From CBFGTV01 sp965652145 (GTDB lineage Bacteria; Bacillota; Clostridia; Peptostreptococcales; Natronincolaceae): a stretch of 11,480 nt of DNA. This document shows, one piece after another, positions 1 through 6,961 of this stretch. Each line of letters begins with the position of its first letter. Position 1 is the stretch's first letter. A program made the position numbers and the translations under genes. Below the pieces are notes generated by a model that had not been told where the DNA came from, searched no databases, and was given only the letters and a program-made list of their open reading frames with translations. Where the stretch lies: positions 1 to 11,480 of the forward strand of contig CBFGTV010000097.1 of NCBI GenBank assembly GCA_965652145.1. The letters are read 5' to 3'.

Positions 1-819
1 TAATCCCCTTTCCTCCATCCTTCGTTGAATAGCCGCAATTTCTTCCTGGGTAAGAGGCTTTAAAGAGGCCAGTGAATAGTCTCTGCCCAGGCCTTTGTAC
101 TTAGAGCTGCCATACTGATGGAAGGGAAGGATATGAACCTCCTTGAGCTTATGGGAGGTAATAAAGTCAATAATGGCATCGATATTTTCCTCATCTGTTG
201 TAAAACCAGGAATGAGGGGGATTCTAGGAATAACGGGAACTCCTTTATTGATCAGATTTGAAAAGTTGTTTTTGATGATATCGATATCCGCCTTTAAGAT
301 ATCCTTAGCTTTTTTTCTATCCATAATTTTAAGATCAAATAGTACTCGATTCAAGTAGTCAGACATTTTATCAAGGGTTTCCCAATTACCAAAGCCAGTG
401 GTTTCTATCGCTGTATCGATCCCCAATAGATGAAGCCTTCTTAATAATTCAACAGCAAAGGTACCCTGACTTAAGGGTTCTCCACCAGAGAGGGTAACGC
501 CGCCCCCGGTACTGTCATAAAATACCATGTCCTTTTTAACTTCCCTCAGCAATTCTTCTACCGTCATTTCCCTGCCTACTGTTTCTAAAGCTCCTGTAGG
601 GCAATCCTCCGCAGTAGCACGACAGGTAAAACAGCTGTCACTGGAGCAATTGATACACAGGGACTCCTTACGCATCATTTCCGGCTCAGGGCTTTGGGAT
701 TCGGGATTGGAACACCAGGGGCATCTTAAGGGGCAGCCCTTAAAGAAAATAATTGTTCTAATTCCCCCTCCATCATGGATACTGTACTTCTGTATATTAA
801 AGACAATCGCCTTTTTCAT
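1..819 (-). CDS. pflC: Glycyl radical enzyme activase (radical SAM), PflC-like, C-terminus cut by window edge
   Basis: This enzyme installs the glycyl radical on its partner by reductive cleavage of S-adenosylmethionine at a [4Fe-4S] cluster. The 273 codons visible from the ATG at 819 have no stop before base 1, so the C-terminus is missing; family members of about 290-310 residues suggest a loss of roughly 15-35. The radical-SAM CxxxCxxC motif is C29, C33, C36. A ferredoxin-like insert has Cys at 55, 58, 63, 66 and 73. The SAM-binding GGE motif is at 112-114, inside TGGGVTLSGGEP. Residues 15-22 read HDGGGIRT where HDGPGIRT is commoner. AAGGTG lies about 8 nt before the start. It begins 17 nt after the stop of the glycyl radical enzyme gene, so the two are almost certainly cotranscribed and it is the cognate activase. 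The name PflC is by family and context, not by alignment. Confidence 0.93.
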   Translation of the reverse strand, partial: MKKAIVFNIQKYSIHDGGGIRTIIFFKGCPLRCPWCSNPESQSPEPEMMRKESLCINCSSDSCFTCRATAEDCPTGALETVGREMTVEELLREVKKDMVFYDSTGGGVTLSGGEPLSQGTFAVELLRRLHLLGIDTAIETTGFGNWETLDKMSDYLNRVLFDLKIMDRKKAKDILKADIDIIKNNFSNLINKGVPVIPRIPLIPGFTTDEENIDAIIDFITSHKLKEVHILPFHQYGSSKYKGLGRDYSLASLKPLTQEEIAAIQRRMEERGL

Positions 820-836
820 TTCGATCACACCTTGGT

Positions 837-3137
837 TTATAATCTATGCTCTGTTCTATTAATGATATCATCCTGAATGGACTTGTTTAACTCAACAAAT
901 AAAGCACTGTATCCTGCAACACGAACAACTAGATTTTTATATTTATCTGGATGCCTTTGTGCTTCCTTCAAGGTGGCAACGGAAACAATGTTAAATTGGA
1001 TATGCTGAATTTTTAATCGCATAAAGGCTTGAAGATAGCCAATGAACTTCTGAATACCCTCTGTTCCTTCCAGGGCAGAAGGGCTGAATTTGACATTGAG
1101 AAGGCTTCCGTTTGTAGTCAAATAATTGTCTAGCTTACTGACACTTTTTAGTACCGCTGTAGGGCCCTCCAGGTCTCTACCTACCATGGGTGACAGACCT
1201 CCGTCCGCCAGCTGCTCCTTGGCTAGTCTGCCATCGGGTGTAGCACCTACTGCCTCCCCCAATGGGATATGGGCAGAAACGGTATAAGACCCTGGCTGGA
1301 AAATTCCGCCTCTGATATTCTTGTATTTTTCTACCTCTTTACAATAGTAGCTTAGTATATCGCTTCCAATATAGTCAACCTCATCTATATCATTGCCGTA
1401 CTTAGAAAATTTATTTATAAATCTTTGACGCTGTACTTCGCTGCCATCATAGTTGTTTTTTAGCATCATGATTAATTCTGATAAGGCCATATCCTTATTT
1501 TCAAACACGACCTTCTTAATAACGTACAGGGAATCACTCAAATTACCTATACCAATTCCTTGTACGCCAGAGAAATTGTATTTTGCCCCTCCAAGGGCCA
1601 CATCTTTTCCATTATCTATGCAGTTTTCGATAAAACAGGATAGTAGTGGAGTCGGGGCAAAGGCACCATGGGCTTCGTCAACAATATTTGAACCCTCCAC
1701 CATATAAACCACATATTCCTTAATAGTTTCCTTAATGGCCTCAATAAGGGACTCAAAGGTTTCAAAATTTCCTTCGTGCTTATTTAAAGTTACCTCCATC
1801 ACCTTCAATAGGTTAAATAGTGCAATATCGTGAAGTCCATAGGTTTTGCCCGGCAGAGACAGCTCTACACAGCCAACAACGGCATAGTCCCTGGCATCCT
1901 CTAAGGAAACCCCTCTATTAAGATACCCGGGGATGATCACTTCATCATTAAAGAGCTGGGGTATTCCTGTTCCTAATCTTATGGTTTCGGCAACTTTAAT
2001 TAGAAACTCTCTAGGGGACTTTTCATGGATTCTGGCCCCCAGATTAGGCTGGGGAAGCTGAATATCTGCATAGGTGTCCAGCACAAGGTAGGATAACGCA
2101 TTGGTAGCATCTCTTCCCTGTCTGTCGACCCCTCCTAAAATGATGGTATAGCCTGTAGGGAAGCCAGCAAAATATTTGGCACTGTCTTCACTTCTCAATA
2201 GAACGACATCGTTCATTTTAAGCCAAAGGCATCGTAAAAGCTCCTTGGCTGACTCTGTATCCATCCCCGCTTCTATTGAAGCAGCATAGAAGGGGTACAT
2301 ATACTGGTCAAATCTTCCTGGAGAAATGGAGCTTGCATTGGACTCATACTGAAGCGCAATATTGATATACCAAAAAAGCTGCAGGGCTTCATGGAAGGAA
2401 TCTGGTTTATCTTGGGCTATTTTATAGGAAATTTTACTTATCTCCAGCAGTTCTTCTTTTCTTGTTTCATTTTCCTCTTGATGGGCCATGGTTTCAGCTA
2501 GCTTTCCATAGCGCTTAATATATCTTTGGGTAGCCTTAAGGGTGATTAAGGCTGCTTGATAGAATTCATTGGAAGGGCTTTTTTTCAAGACCTCCTCGAC
2601 TTCCATTACCATATATCCCAAGCCATGATTTAATAATTTATTATAGGATGGAATAATATGCCCCTGCCCCTTGTCTGTTTGGTTAATTTTTACGATGCCT
2701 TCTTTACTGGCCTTTTTTACTTGGTCTGTCATTTTGGAATTGACATAATTTTTTAAAGACCTGCCGTCCCAATAGGAGAATAATTGCTCTCTAAAGTAGG
2801 CTTTGTCCTCTTCAGAAATAGAAAATTGATCCTGGGGTCTTGTCGCTAGGGTATCTAGTTCCTCTAAAATCCAATAGGGAGACATTTCAGGAGAAGCAAT
2901 ACCAGATCGTGGCTTTACAGTTCTACCGCCTACAATGAGCTCACCTTCATTAATTCTAATTTCAACATGATCCATTATATAGGCCGTAGCTTTAGCTCTC
3001 CTGATAATGGAGGGTTCTCCTTCTGTCTGCCTGTAGCTCTCTGTGTAAAGCCTTGCCCTTTCAAGAGAAATCTCTCTTTTATCAGCAAACAACGAATTTT
3101 TCAGGCTTTGGATTCTTTTACTGATTTTATTCATCAT
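837..3137 (-). CDS. pflD: PflD-type glycyl radical enzyme, predicted anhydrohexitol-6-phosphate ring-opening lyase
   Basis: A full-length glycyl radical enzyme of 766 residues; E. coli PflD is 765. The catalytic cysteine is C423 in GCVE (E425 is the likely general base), and the radical glycine is G742 in RVAGYSA near the C-terminus. Long stretches agree with E. coli PflD as I remember it, for example the N-terminal REISLERA, the ARDY-VVGCVELS block and the end QDDII-RT-H-L. PflD is reported to cleave the C-O ring bond of 1,5-anhydromannitol-6-phosphate to give 1-deoxyfructose-6-phosphate; the related YbiW (about 810 residues) uses the glucitol isomer. The single Cys at 423, not Cys-Cys, argues against true pyruvate formate-lyase despite the usual database label. 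Start: ATGs at 3137 and 3134 both follow AAGGGGTGGT, and the second has the better spacing (7 nt) and family-like MNKIS. The activase gene follows and DeoR is divergent. Cytosolic and oxygen-sensitive. The substrate assignment is inferred. Confidence 0.93.
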   Translation of the reverse strand: MMNKISKRIQSLKNSLFADKREISLERARLYTESYRQTEGEPSIIRRAKATAYIMDHVEIRINEGELIVGGRTVKPRSGIASPEMSPYWILEELDTLATRPQDQFSISEEDKAYFREQLFSYWDGRSLKNYVNSKMTDQVKKASKEGIVKINQTDKGQGHIIPSYNKLLNHGLGYMVMEVEEVLKKSPSNEFYQAALITLKATQRYIKRYGKLAETMAHQEENETRKEELLEISKISYKIAQDKPDSFHEALQLFWYINIALQYESNASSISPGRFDQYMYPFYAASIEAGMDTESAKELLRCLWLKMNDVVLLRSEDSAKYFAGFPTGYTIILGGVDRQGRDATNALSYLVLDTYADIQLPQPNLGARIHEKSPREFLIKVAETIRLGTGIPQLFNDEVIIPGYLNRGVSLEDARDYAVVGCVELSLPGKTYGLHDIALFNLLKVMEVTLNKHEGNFETFESLIEAIKETIKEYVVYMVEGSNIVDEAHGAFAPTPLLSCFIENCIDNGKDVALGGAKYNFSGVQGIGIGNLSDSLYVIKKVVFENKDMALSELIMMLKNNYDGSEVQRQRFINKFSKYGNDIDEVDYIGSDILSYYCKEVEKYKNIRGGIFQPGSYTVSAHIPLGEAVGATPDGRLAKEQLADGGLSPMVGRDLEGPTAVLKSVSKLDNYLTTNGSLLNVKFSPSALEGTEGIQKFIGYLQAFMRLKIQHIQFNIVSVATLKEAQRHPDKYKNLVVRVAGYSALFVELNKSIQDDIINRTEHRL

Positions 3138-3167
3138 ACCACCCCTTATTCAGTATTGTTTATTATT

Positions 3168-3196
3168 ATTTTATATTATTTGTTATTACTTTGCAA
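3168..3196 (-). promoter_or_regulatory. Candidate sigma-A promoter for the glycyl radical enzyme operon
   Basis: Read on the minus strand, TTGCAA (3196-3191), a 17-nt spacer and TAAAAT (3173-3168) form a plausible sigma-A promoter, giving a leader of about 20-25 nt before the start codon. Both boxes match consensus only partly and the region is very AT-rich. Confidence 0.4.
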
Positions 3197-3243
3197 GGAT
3201 AAACTATTCACGATACCAGTGGCAAAGTAAAATACATATGTAG

Positions 3244-3268
3244 TTTCAACAATAAAATTCAGTTGAAA
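3244..3268. promoter_or_regulatory. Inverted repeat, candidate DeoR-family autoregulatory operator
   Basis: TTTCAAC and GTTGAAA form a perfect 7-bp inverted repeat with an 11-nt spacer. The right arm covers the -35 box of the DeoR gene promoter, so a protein bound here would block that promoter. The site lies in the divergent region between the regulator and the glycyl radical enzyme gene, the normal place for a DeoR-family operator. The binding protein is inferred, not shown. Confidence 0.45.
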
Positions 3269-3291
3269 ATAAATAAAAAGTTTTATATAAT
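3263..3291 (+). promoter_or_regulatory. Sigma-A promoter of the DeoR-family regulator gene
   Basis: TTGAAA (3263-3268), a 17-nt spacer and a perfect TATAAT (3286-3291) make the best promoter match in the window. Transcription would start near 3298, leaving a leader of about 37 nt before the ATG at 3335. Confidence 0.7.
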
Positions 3292-3334
3292 CGTAAACAG
3301 GATAAAATAATATAAACTAATAAAGGAGAAGGCT

Positions 3335-4096
3335 ATGTTTGCAAAGGAGCGATTGAATCAAATTACACAGATACTCTTTACAGAAGGAAAACTCATTGTA
3401 AAGGAGCTGAGTGACAGGTTTAATGTTTCAGAGGATGCCATAAGAAAGGATTTGAAAATCTTAGAAAATCAAGGAATTCTTGAACGAACCTACGGAGGCG
3501 CCATATTAAAGAAGCAGATGGCTGAATTTGTAAAGCTAGATGAACGAAAGCATTATAATGTTGAATCGAAAAAGATCATAGCTGCCAAAGCCTTTGAAAT
3601 CATTAAAAATGGTGAAACCATACTATTAGATATTTCTTCGATCAACTTAATTCTAGCAGAAATGATCAGGGATTCTTCATTGGAGATTACAGTAATTTCA
3701 AATTATATAGATATATTATATACCCTGGCTAAAAATTCTAACCTGCAAATTATATCACCCGGAGGCATATTATACCAAAACGTTGGCGGGTTTGTCGGCT
3801 CGGCAGCCATTGAATCTATTGAAAAATATAAGGTTCAAAAAGTCTTTATCGGAAGCTGTGGTGTAGACCTGGCCACTCAAAGTGTTACTACCTTTAACAT
3901 AGAAGACGGAAATACTAAGAAAGCCATTATTAAAAGTGGTATGGAAGTAATACTGGTAATGGAGAAGCAAAAGTTCTTTTATGACGGCACCTATAGGTTT
4001 GCCAATATTAGTGAAATAGACACGATTATTACCGATGAAAGGCCCTCTGAGACGATCGTTACCAGCCTTGAAAAGCATAGGGTAAAAATCCTATAA
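3335..4096 (+). CDS. DeoR-family transcriptional regulator (HTH plus sugar-phosphate sensor domain)
   Basis: A 253-residue protein of normal DeoR length. Residues about 6-57 form the DeoR helix-turn-helix (ELSDRFNVSEDAIRKDL, then ending RTYGGA); residues about 75-235 are the DeoRC effector domain. The family normally represses sugar-catabolic genes and is released by a sugar phosphate, so an intermediate of this locus is a likely ligand. The usual phosphate-contacting DSGTT-type motif reads DISSIN at 99-104, and the usual LADSSKF-type motif reads VMEKQKF at 208-214, so the pocket is atypical. Start: AAAGGAG lies 6 nt before the ATG. It has its own promoter and terminator and is divergent from the glycyl radical enzyme operon, its most likely target, with the PTS genes as possible others. 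It could be an activator; repression is inferred from the family. Confidence 0.92.
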   Translation: MFAKERLNQITQILFTEGKLIVKELSDRFNVSEDAIRKDLKILENQGILERTYGGAILKKQMAEFVKLDERKHYNVESKKIIAAKAFEIIKNGETILLDISSINLILAEMIRDSSLEITVISNYIDILYTLAKNSNLQIISPGGILYQNVGGFVGSAAIESIEKYKVQKVFIGSCGVDLATQSVTTFNIEDGNTKKAIIKSGMEVILVMEKQKFFYDGTYRFANISEIDTIITDERPSETIVTSLEKHRVKIL

Positions 4097-4112
4097 AAAC
4101 CACCTCATAAAT

Positions 4113-4145
4113 GGCCAATCCTTCGGGAGCAATAGGCCTTTTTTT
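4113..4145 (+). terminator. Rho-independent terminator after the DeoR-family gene
   Basis: GGCC at 4113-4116 pairs with GGCC at 4135-4138, with an inner stem capped by a TTCG tetraloop-like sequence, followed by seven T (4139-4145). It begins 16 nt after the stop codon. The stem has a mismatch and an asymmetric interior, but position and U-tract are convincing. Confidence 0.7.
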
Positions 4146-4270
4146 CGACATTGATAAAAAGAGAAAATATACTTAAACATTAGTTGAATGCTATCGTACA
4201 TTACATAATTAATATCAATACAGGATATATTATCAATATTATTGAAATTTTCATAATTTGATACACCCAT

Positions 4271-4297
4271 TAAAACAGTCTGTTTCAGCCTGTTTTA
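4271..4297. promoter_or_regulatory. Inverted repeat TAAAACAG-N11-CTGTTTTA, candidate operator
   Basis: A perfect 8-bp inverted repeat with an 11-nt spacer. Within it a second dyad, AAACAG-T-CTGTTT (4273-4285), reuses the left arm, giving three AAACAG-type half sites. It may bind the PRD activator or the DeoR protein; its sequence differs from the repeat at 3244-3268 but the arm spacing is the same. Confidence 0.35.
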
Positions 4298-4305
4298 TGT
4301 TTTTA

Positions 4306-4319
4306 TGTAAACATTTGCC
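4306..4319 (+). promoter_or_regulatory. cre-like site (carbon catabolite control)
   Basis: TGTAAACATTTGCC matches the CcpA cre consensus TGWAARCGYTWNCW except for A at the central G and C at the last position. It lies about 130 bp upstream of the PRD activator start. A cre would fit catabolite repression of an alternative-sugar PTS operon, but the lost central CG step lowers confidence. Confidence 0.3.
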
Positions 4320-4450
4320 CCATTAATACATAACAATTTATTACGTTTAAAGCGTTGAAAATACTATATAGTTATGATAATCTCTTTTTGTAAACACATT
4401 TTAATTTATGAAATGCCACATTTAATAAACCTGTTAAGTGAGGTTTAAAC

Positions 4451-6484
4451 ATGAAGAATATCTTTAATGAAAGATGCCAAAAAATTTTGGAAATTTTAAT
4501 CAGTAGGGACACTAGCATTACAATAGACCAGCTGGCCAGTATGCTAAATGTTTCTAATCGAACCATTCGAAGCGATCTAGAAAAGATTGATATGTATCTA
4601 TCTGATAATCCCCATGTAAAGCTGCAGAAAAAACCCAGAATAGGGGTATGGATCGATGGAGATCAGCAAGGTAAAAATCGTTTAAAGGAAATCATTAATA
4701 GTGACGAGGTTTACGTACAGCCCCATTCCCCTGAGGAAAGACAGCTTTATATTATCAGAAGACTGATTCAATCGAGGGAATCTATTACTATGCAGGCACT
4801 GGCTGATGAGCTATATGTCAGTAGAATTACTATTTATAATGATTTGCATGGTGTGGAGGAATGGCTAGGTAAATATGAGCTAAAGCTTAGAAGAAAAAAA
4901 AGACAAGGTATAGAGATCACCGGTAAAGAAAAAAATTGGCGTAAGGCAGCTACAGAATTACTATTACTATTAAAGAAAGATGATGAAATTAAGAGTCTAT
5001 TGACTAATAACGAAACGTTGCCATTAGATAGCCGATTAAGCCAGAAGGATTTAACGCATATTAAAGAGTTATTGCCTAGCATAGAAATAACCAAAATCGA
5101 AAAAATTTTAAATGAGGCTGAAGGAAAAATGGAATTTGCTTTATCTGATGAAGCCTTTGCCAGTCTGCTCATTCATATCGCCATCGGTATTGAAAGACTG
5201 AAAAACAACAAAGACATTAAAATGGAAGCAAAGCAGCTATTTACAATCAAGAATCAAAAAGAATTTCAAATGGCTAAGTGGATTGCAAAGTCCATTGAAG
5301 AATCCCTGGGAATCAAGCTGCCAGAACCGGAAGTTGGGTATATAACCCTTCACCTTCTTGGGGCTAAGGTGTATGAGCCCTTTGGCACCAGCAGCAGTGT
5401 TAACGAAATATTAAAAAATATCGAACCAAAGATAGTAGAATTGACCAAGGAAATTATTGCCTTGATAGAAAATGTTCTATCGGTGGATTTTCAGAAGGAT
5501 GAAAAGCTTTTAGCAGGCCTGGCCCTTCATCTTAGGCCGGCTATCAATAGATTAAAATATGGGCTGAGCTTAAGAAATCCATTGCTGAAGGATATAAAGT
5601 CAAAGTTTCCAAGTGTGTTTGGAGCATCATGGAGCTGTAGTGCCTTATTTGAAAAACATTTCGGGGTAAAGGTAACGGAAGAGGAAGTCGGATACCTGGC
5701 CATGCATATTGGGGCAGCCCTAGAGCGATTAAACCGAAAGACAAGGGCGATAATTGTATGCACAAGTGGCATAGGAACAGCCCAACTGGTGGCCACGAGA
5801 TTGGAAAGCAGTATTAAAAAGCTTGAGATAGCGGGTGTCGTTTCTGCCTACGATTTAGAAAAGCTAAACCCAACGGATTTCGATATCATCATCTCTACAA
5901 TATCACTTCAATATCCTGCAAAACCTACAATTAAAATTAGTGTTTTTGTTACAGAGGATGATATAAAAACCATTAATCAATATATAAAAAATGTGGAGAG
6001 CACAAAGCGTTTTAATAAAGCAGCGTTAGAGAGCAAGGAAGAACAGGATTTATTTAGTGAAGATTTGGTTTTTATTAATTTATCAGTAAAAAACAAGGAA
6101 GAATTAATCAAACGGTTGGGCAGTGTGCTTTTGGAAAAAGATTATATCGATAAGGCCTTTATTCAATCGGCTATTGATCGAGAAAGGATTAGCTCCACCG
6201 CAGTGGGAAGAGGGATAGCGATTCCCCATGGTCAGCAAGTCTATGTAAAAAAGCCCGCCATTGTGGTGGCAACACTAAAAAACCCCATAGCATGGGCGGA
6301 GAGCAAGGTAGACATCGTTTTTCTATTAGCATTAAAATTTGATACCGATACCAATACGAGAAGGTTCTTTAAAGGCTTTTATGCCATGCTAGATAATGAA
6401 AAGATATTATCAGAAATACGACAAAAGACAGATGTCAAAGAGCTACACAGCTTCATCATAAGAAAGGGTGACATAAATGAGTGA
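4451..6484 (+). CDS. PRD-containing PTS-regulated transcriptional activator (BglG/MtlR/LicR-like, with EIIB and EIIA domains)
   Basis: A 677-residue DNA-binding activator controlled by PTS phosphorylation. Domains in order: HTH 1 (about 8-60, QLASMLNVSNRTIRSDL), HTH 2 (about 95-155, ALADELYVSRITIYNDL), PRD1 (about 195-305, with H242 and H301), PRD2 (about 315-425, with H360 and H419), a GAT-type EIIB-like domain (about 432-515, phosphorylatable C437 in CTSGIGTA) and a fructose-type EIIA domain (about 535-675, H593 in AIPHG). All expected phosphoacceptors are present, so HPr and the cognate EIIB can plausibly tune it. It has HTH domains rather than the CAT RNA-binding domain, so it acts on promoters, not as an antiterminator. 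Start: GTGAGG lies 7 nt upstream. It is first in the cluster with EIIA and the aldolase and overlaps EIIA by 8 nt. Likely targets are this operon and the EIIC-EIIB genes. Confidence 0.93.
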   Translation: MKNIFNERCQKILEILISRDTSITIDQLASMLNVSNRTIRSDLEKIDMYLSDNPHVKLQKKPRIGVWIDGDQQGKNRLKEIINSDEVYVQPHSPEERQLYIIRRLIQSRESITMQALADELYVSRITIYNDLHGVEEWLGKYELKLRRKKRQGIEITGKEKNWRKAATELLLLLKKDDEIKSLLTNNETLPLDSRLSQKDLTHIKELLPSIEITKIEKILNEAEGKMEFALSDEAFASLLIHIAIGIERLKNNKDIKMEAKQLFTIKNQKEFQMAKWIAKSIEESLGIKLPEPEVGYITLHLLGAKVYEPFGTSSSVNEILKNIEPKIVELTKEIIALIENVLSVDFQKDEKLLAGLALHLRPAINRLKYGLSLRNPLLKDIKSKFPSVFGASWSCSALFEKHFGVKVTEEEVGYLAMHIGAALERLNRKTRAIIVCTSGIGTAQLVATRLESSIKKLEIAGVVSAYDLEKLNPTDFDIIISTISLQYPAKPTIKISVFVTEDDIKTINQYIKNVESTKRFNKAALESKEEQDLFSEDLVFINLSVKNKEELIKRLGSVLLEKDYIDKAFIQSAIDRERISSTAVGRGIAIPHGQQVYVKKPAIVVATLKNPIAWAESKVDIVFLLALKFDTDTNTRRFFKGFYAMLDNEKILSEIRQKTDVKELHSFIIRKGDINE

Positions 6485-6941
6485 ACTTATTAATAAAAGA
6501 CTAGTTAAGCTGAATTTAGAAGCCAATACTAAGGAAGAAGCCATAAAAGAGCTGGCAAAGTTAATGGATCAAGAGGAAAGATTAAACAGCTATGAAGATT
6601 ATATAACGGAGGTTCTGCGAAGGGAAAACCTTTCCACTACGGGAATTGGCTTTGGAATAGCCATCCCCCATGGGAAGTGCGCAGCAGTAAACATACCTAC
6701 AGTGGCCTTTGGTAGAAAGGCCAATGGAATAGAGTGGCAGTCTTTGGATGAACAACCGGCTAAAATTGTTTTTATATTAGGGGTACCAGAAGCTGCTGCA
6801 TCTAATGAACACCTAAAAATATTGGCTGTTTTATCAAGAAAATTGATGAATGAAGATTTTAGAGAAGCGTTATTAAGTATTGAAGAAGAGGACAAGCTGA
6901 TGGATCTATTAAATGAAGTGTTTCAATCAGTAATGGAATAA
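6477..6941 (+). CDS. PTS fructose/mannitol-family EIIA component
   Basis: A free-standing 154-residue EIIA of the fructose-mannitol (PTS EIIA-2) family. It takes phosphate from HPr-His and passes it to EIIB. The active histidine is H65 in GFGIAIPHGK, the family signature. It lacks fused HPr or EIIB domains. Its start codon lies inside the end of the activator gene (8-nt overlap, different frame), so the two are translationally coupled; AAAGGG sits about 8 nt upstream. It also resembles the C-terminal domain of the neighbouring activator, suggesting a shared EIIA ancestor. Its partners are most likely the EIIC and EIIB encoded at 7856-9296, which otherwise lack an EIIA. The sugar specificity cannot be read from EIIA. 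Cytosolic. Confidence 0.93.
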   Translation: MSELINKRLVKLNLEANTKEEAIKELAKLMDQEERLNSYEDYITEVLRRENLSTTGIGFGIAIPHGKCAAVNIPTVAFGRKANGIEWQSLDEQPAKIVFILGVPEAAASNEHLKILAVLSRKLMNEDFREALLSIEEEDKLMDLLNEVFQSVME

Positions 6942-6961
6942 CAAAAGGGAGGGAACGGCTC

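Larger units (their letters stand above)
4146..4450. other. 305-bp AT-rich regulatory gap ahead of the PRD activator gene
   Basis: No open frame with a ribosome binding site was found. The gap holds an 8-bp inverted repeat (4271-4297) and a cre-like site (4306-4319). TGTAAACA occurs twice, at 4306-4313 and 4389-4396. A weak promoter (TTGAAA 4355-4360, 15-nt spacer, GATAAT 4376-4381) is possible but the spacer is short. No sigma-54 type TGGC/TGC promoter was seen. The length fits a controlled promoter for the downstream PTS-aldolase genes. Confidence 0.5.

Noticed and set aside
527..862. 111-codon plus-strand open frame over the activase gene
   Set aside because: It is antisense to a frame with intact radical-SAM motifs and has no recognisable protein features.
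837..3137. Annotation as pyruvate formate-lyase (formate acetyltransferase)
   Set aside because: The active site has a single Cys in GCVE, not the adjacent Cys-Cys of PFL, and the protein follows PflD in length and motifs.
837..3137. Choline TMA-lyase, glycerol dehydratase or similar GCVE glycyl radical enzyme
   Set aside because: GCVE is shared with those enzymes, but the surrounding sequence matches remembered PflD much better, and the FSA and PTS neighbours do not fit choline or glycerol use.
4146..4450. Sigma-54 promoter, as in LevR-controlled PTS operons
   Set aside because: No TGGC-N8-TGC type element was found, and the activator has no AAA+ domain.
4451..6484. RNA-binding antiterminator with RAT/terminator targets
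   Set aside because: The N-terminus has two HTH domains instead of a CAT RNA-binding domain, and no RAT-like hairpin overlapping a terminator was seen in either gap.
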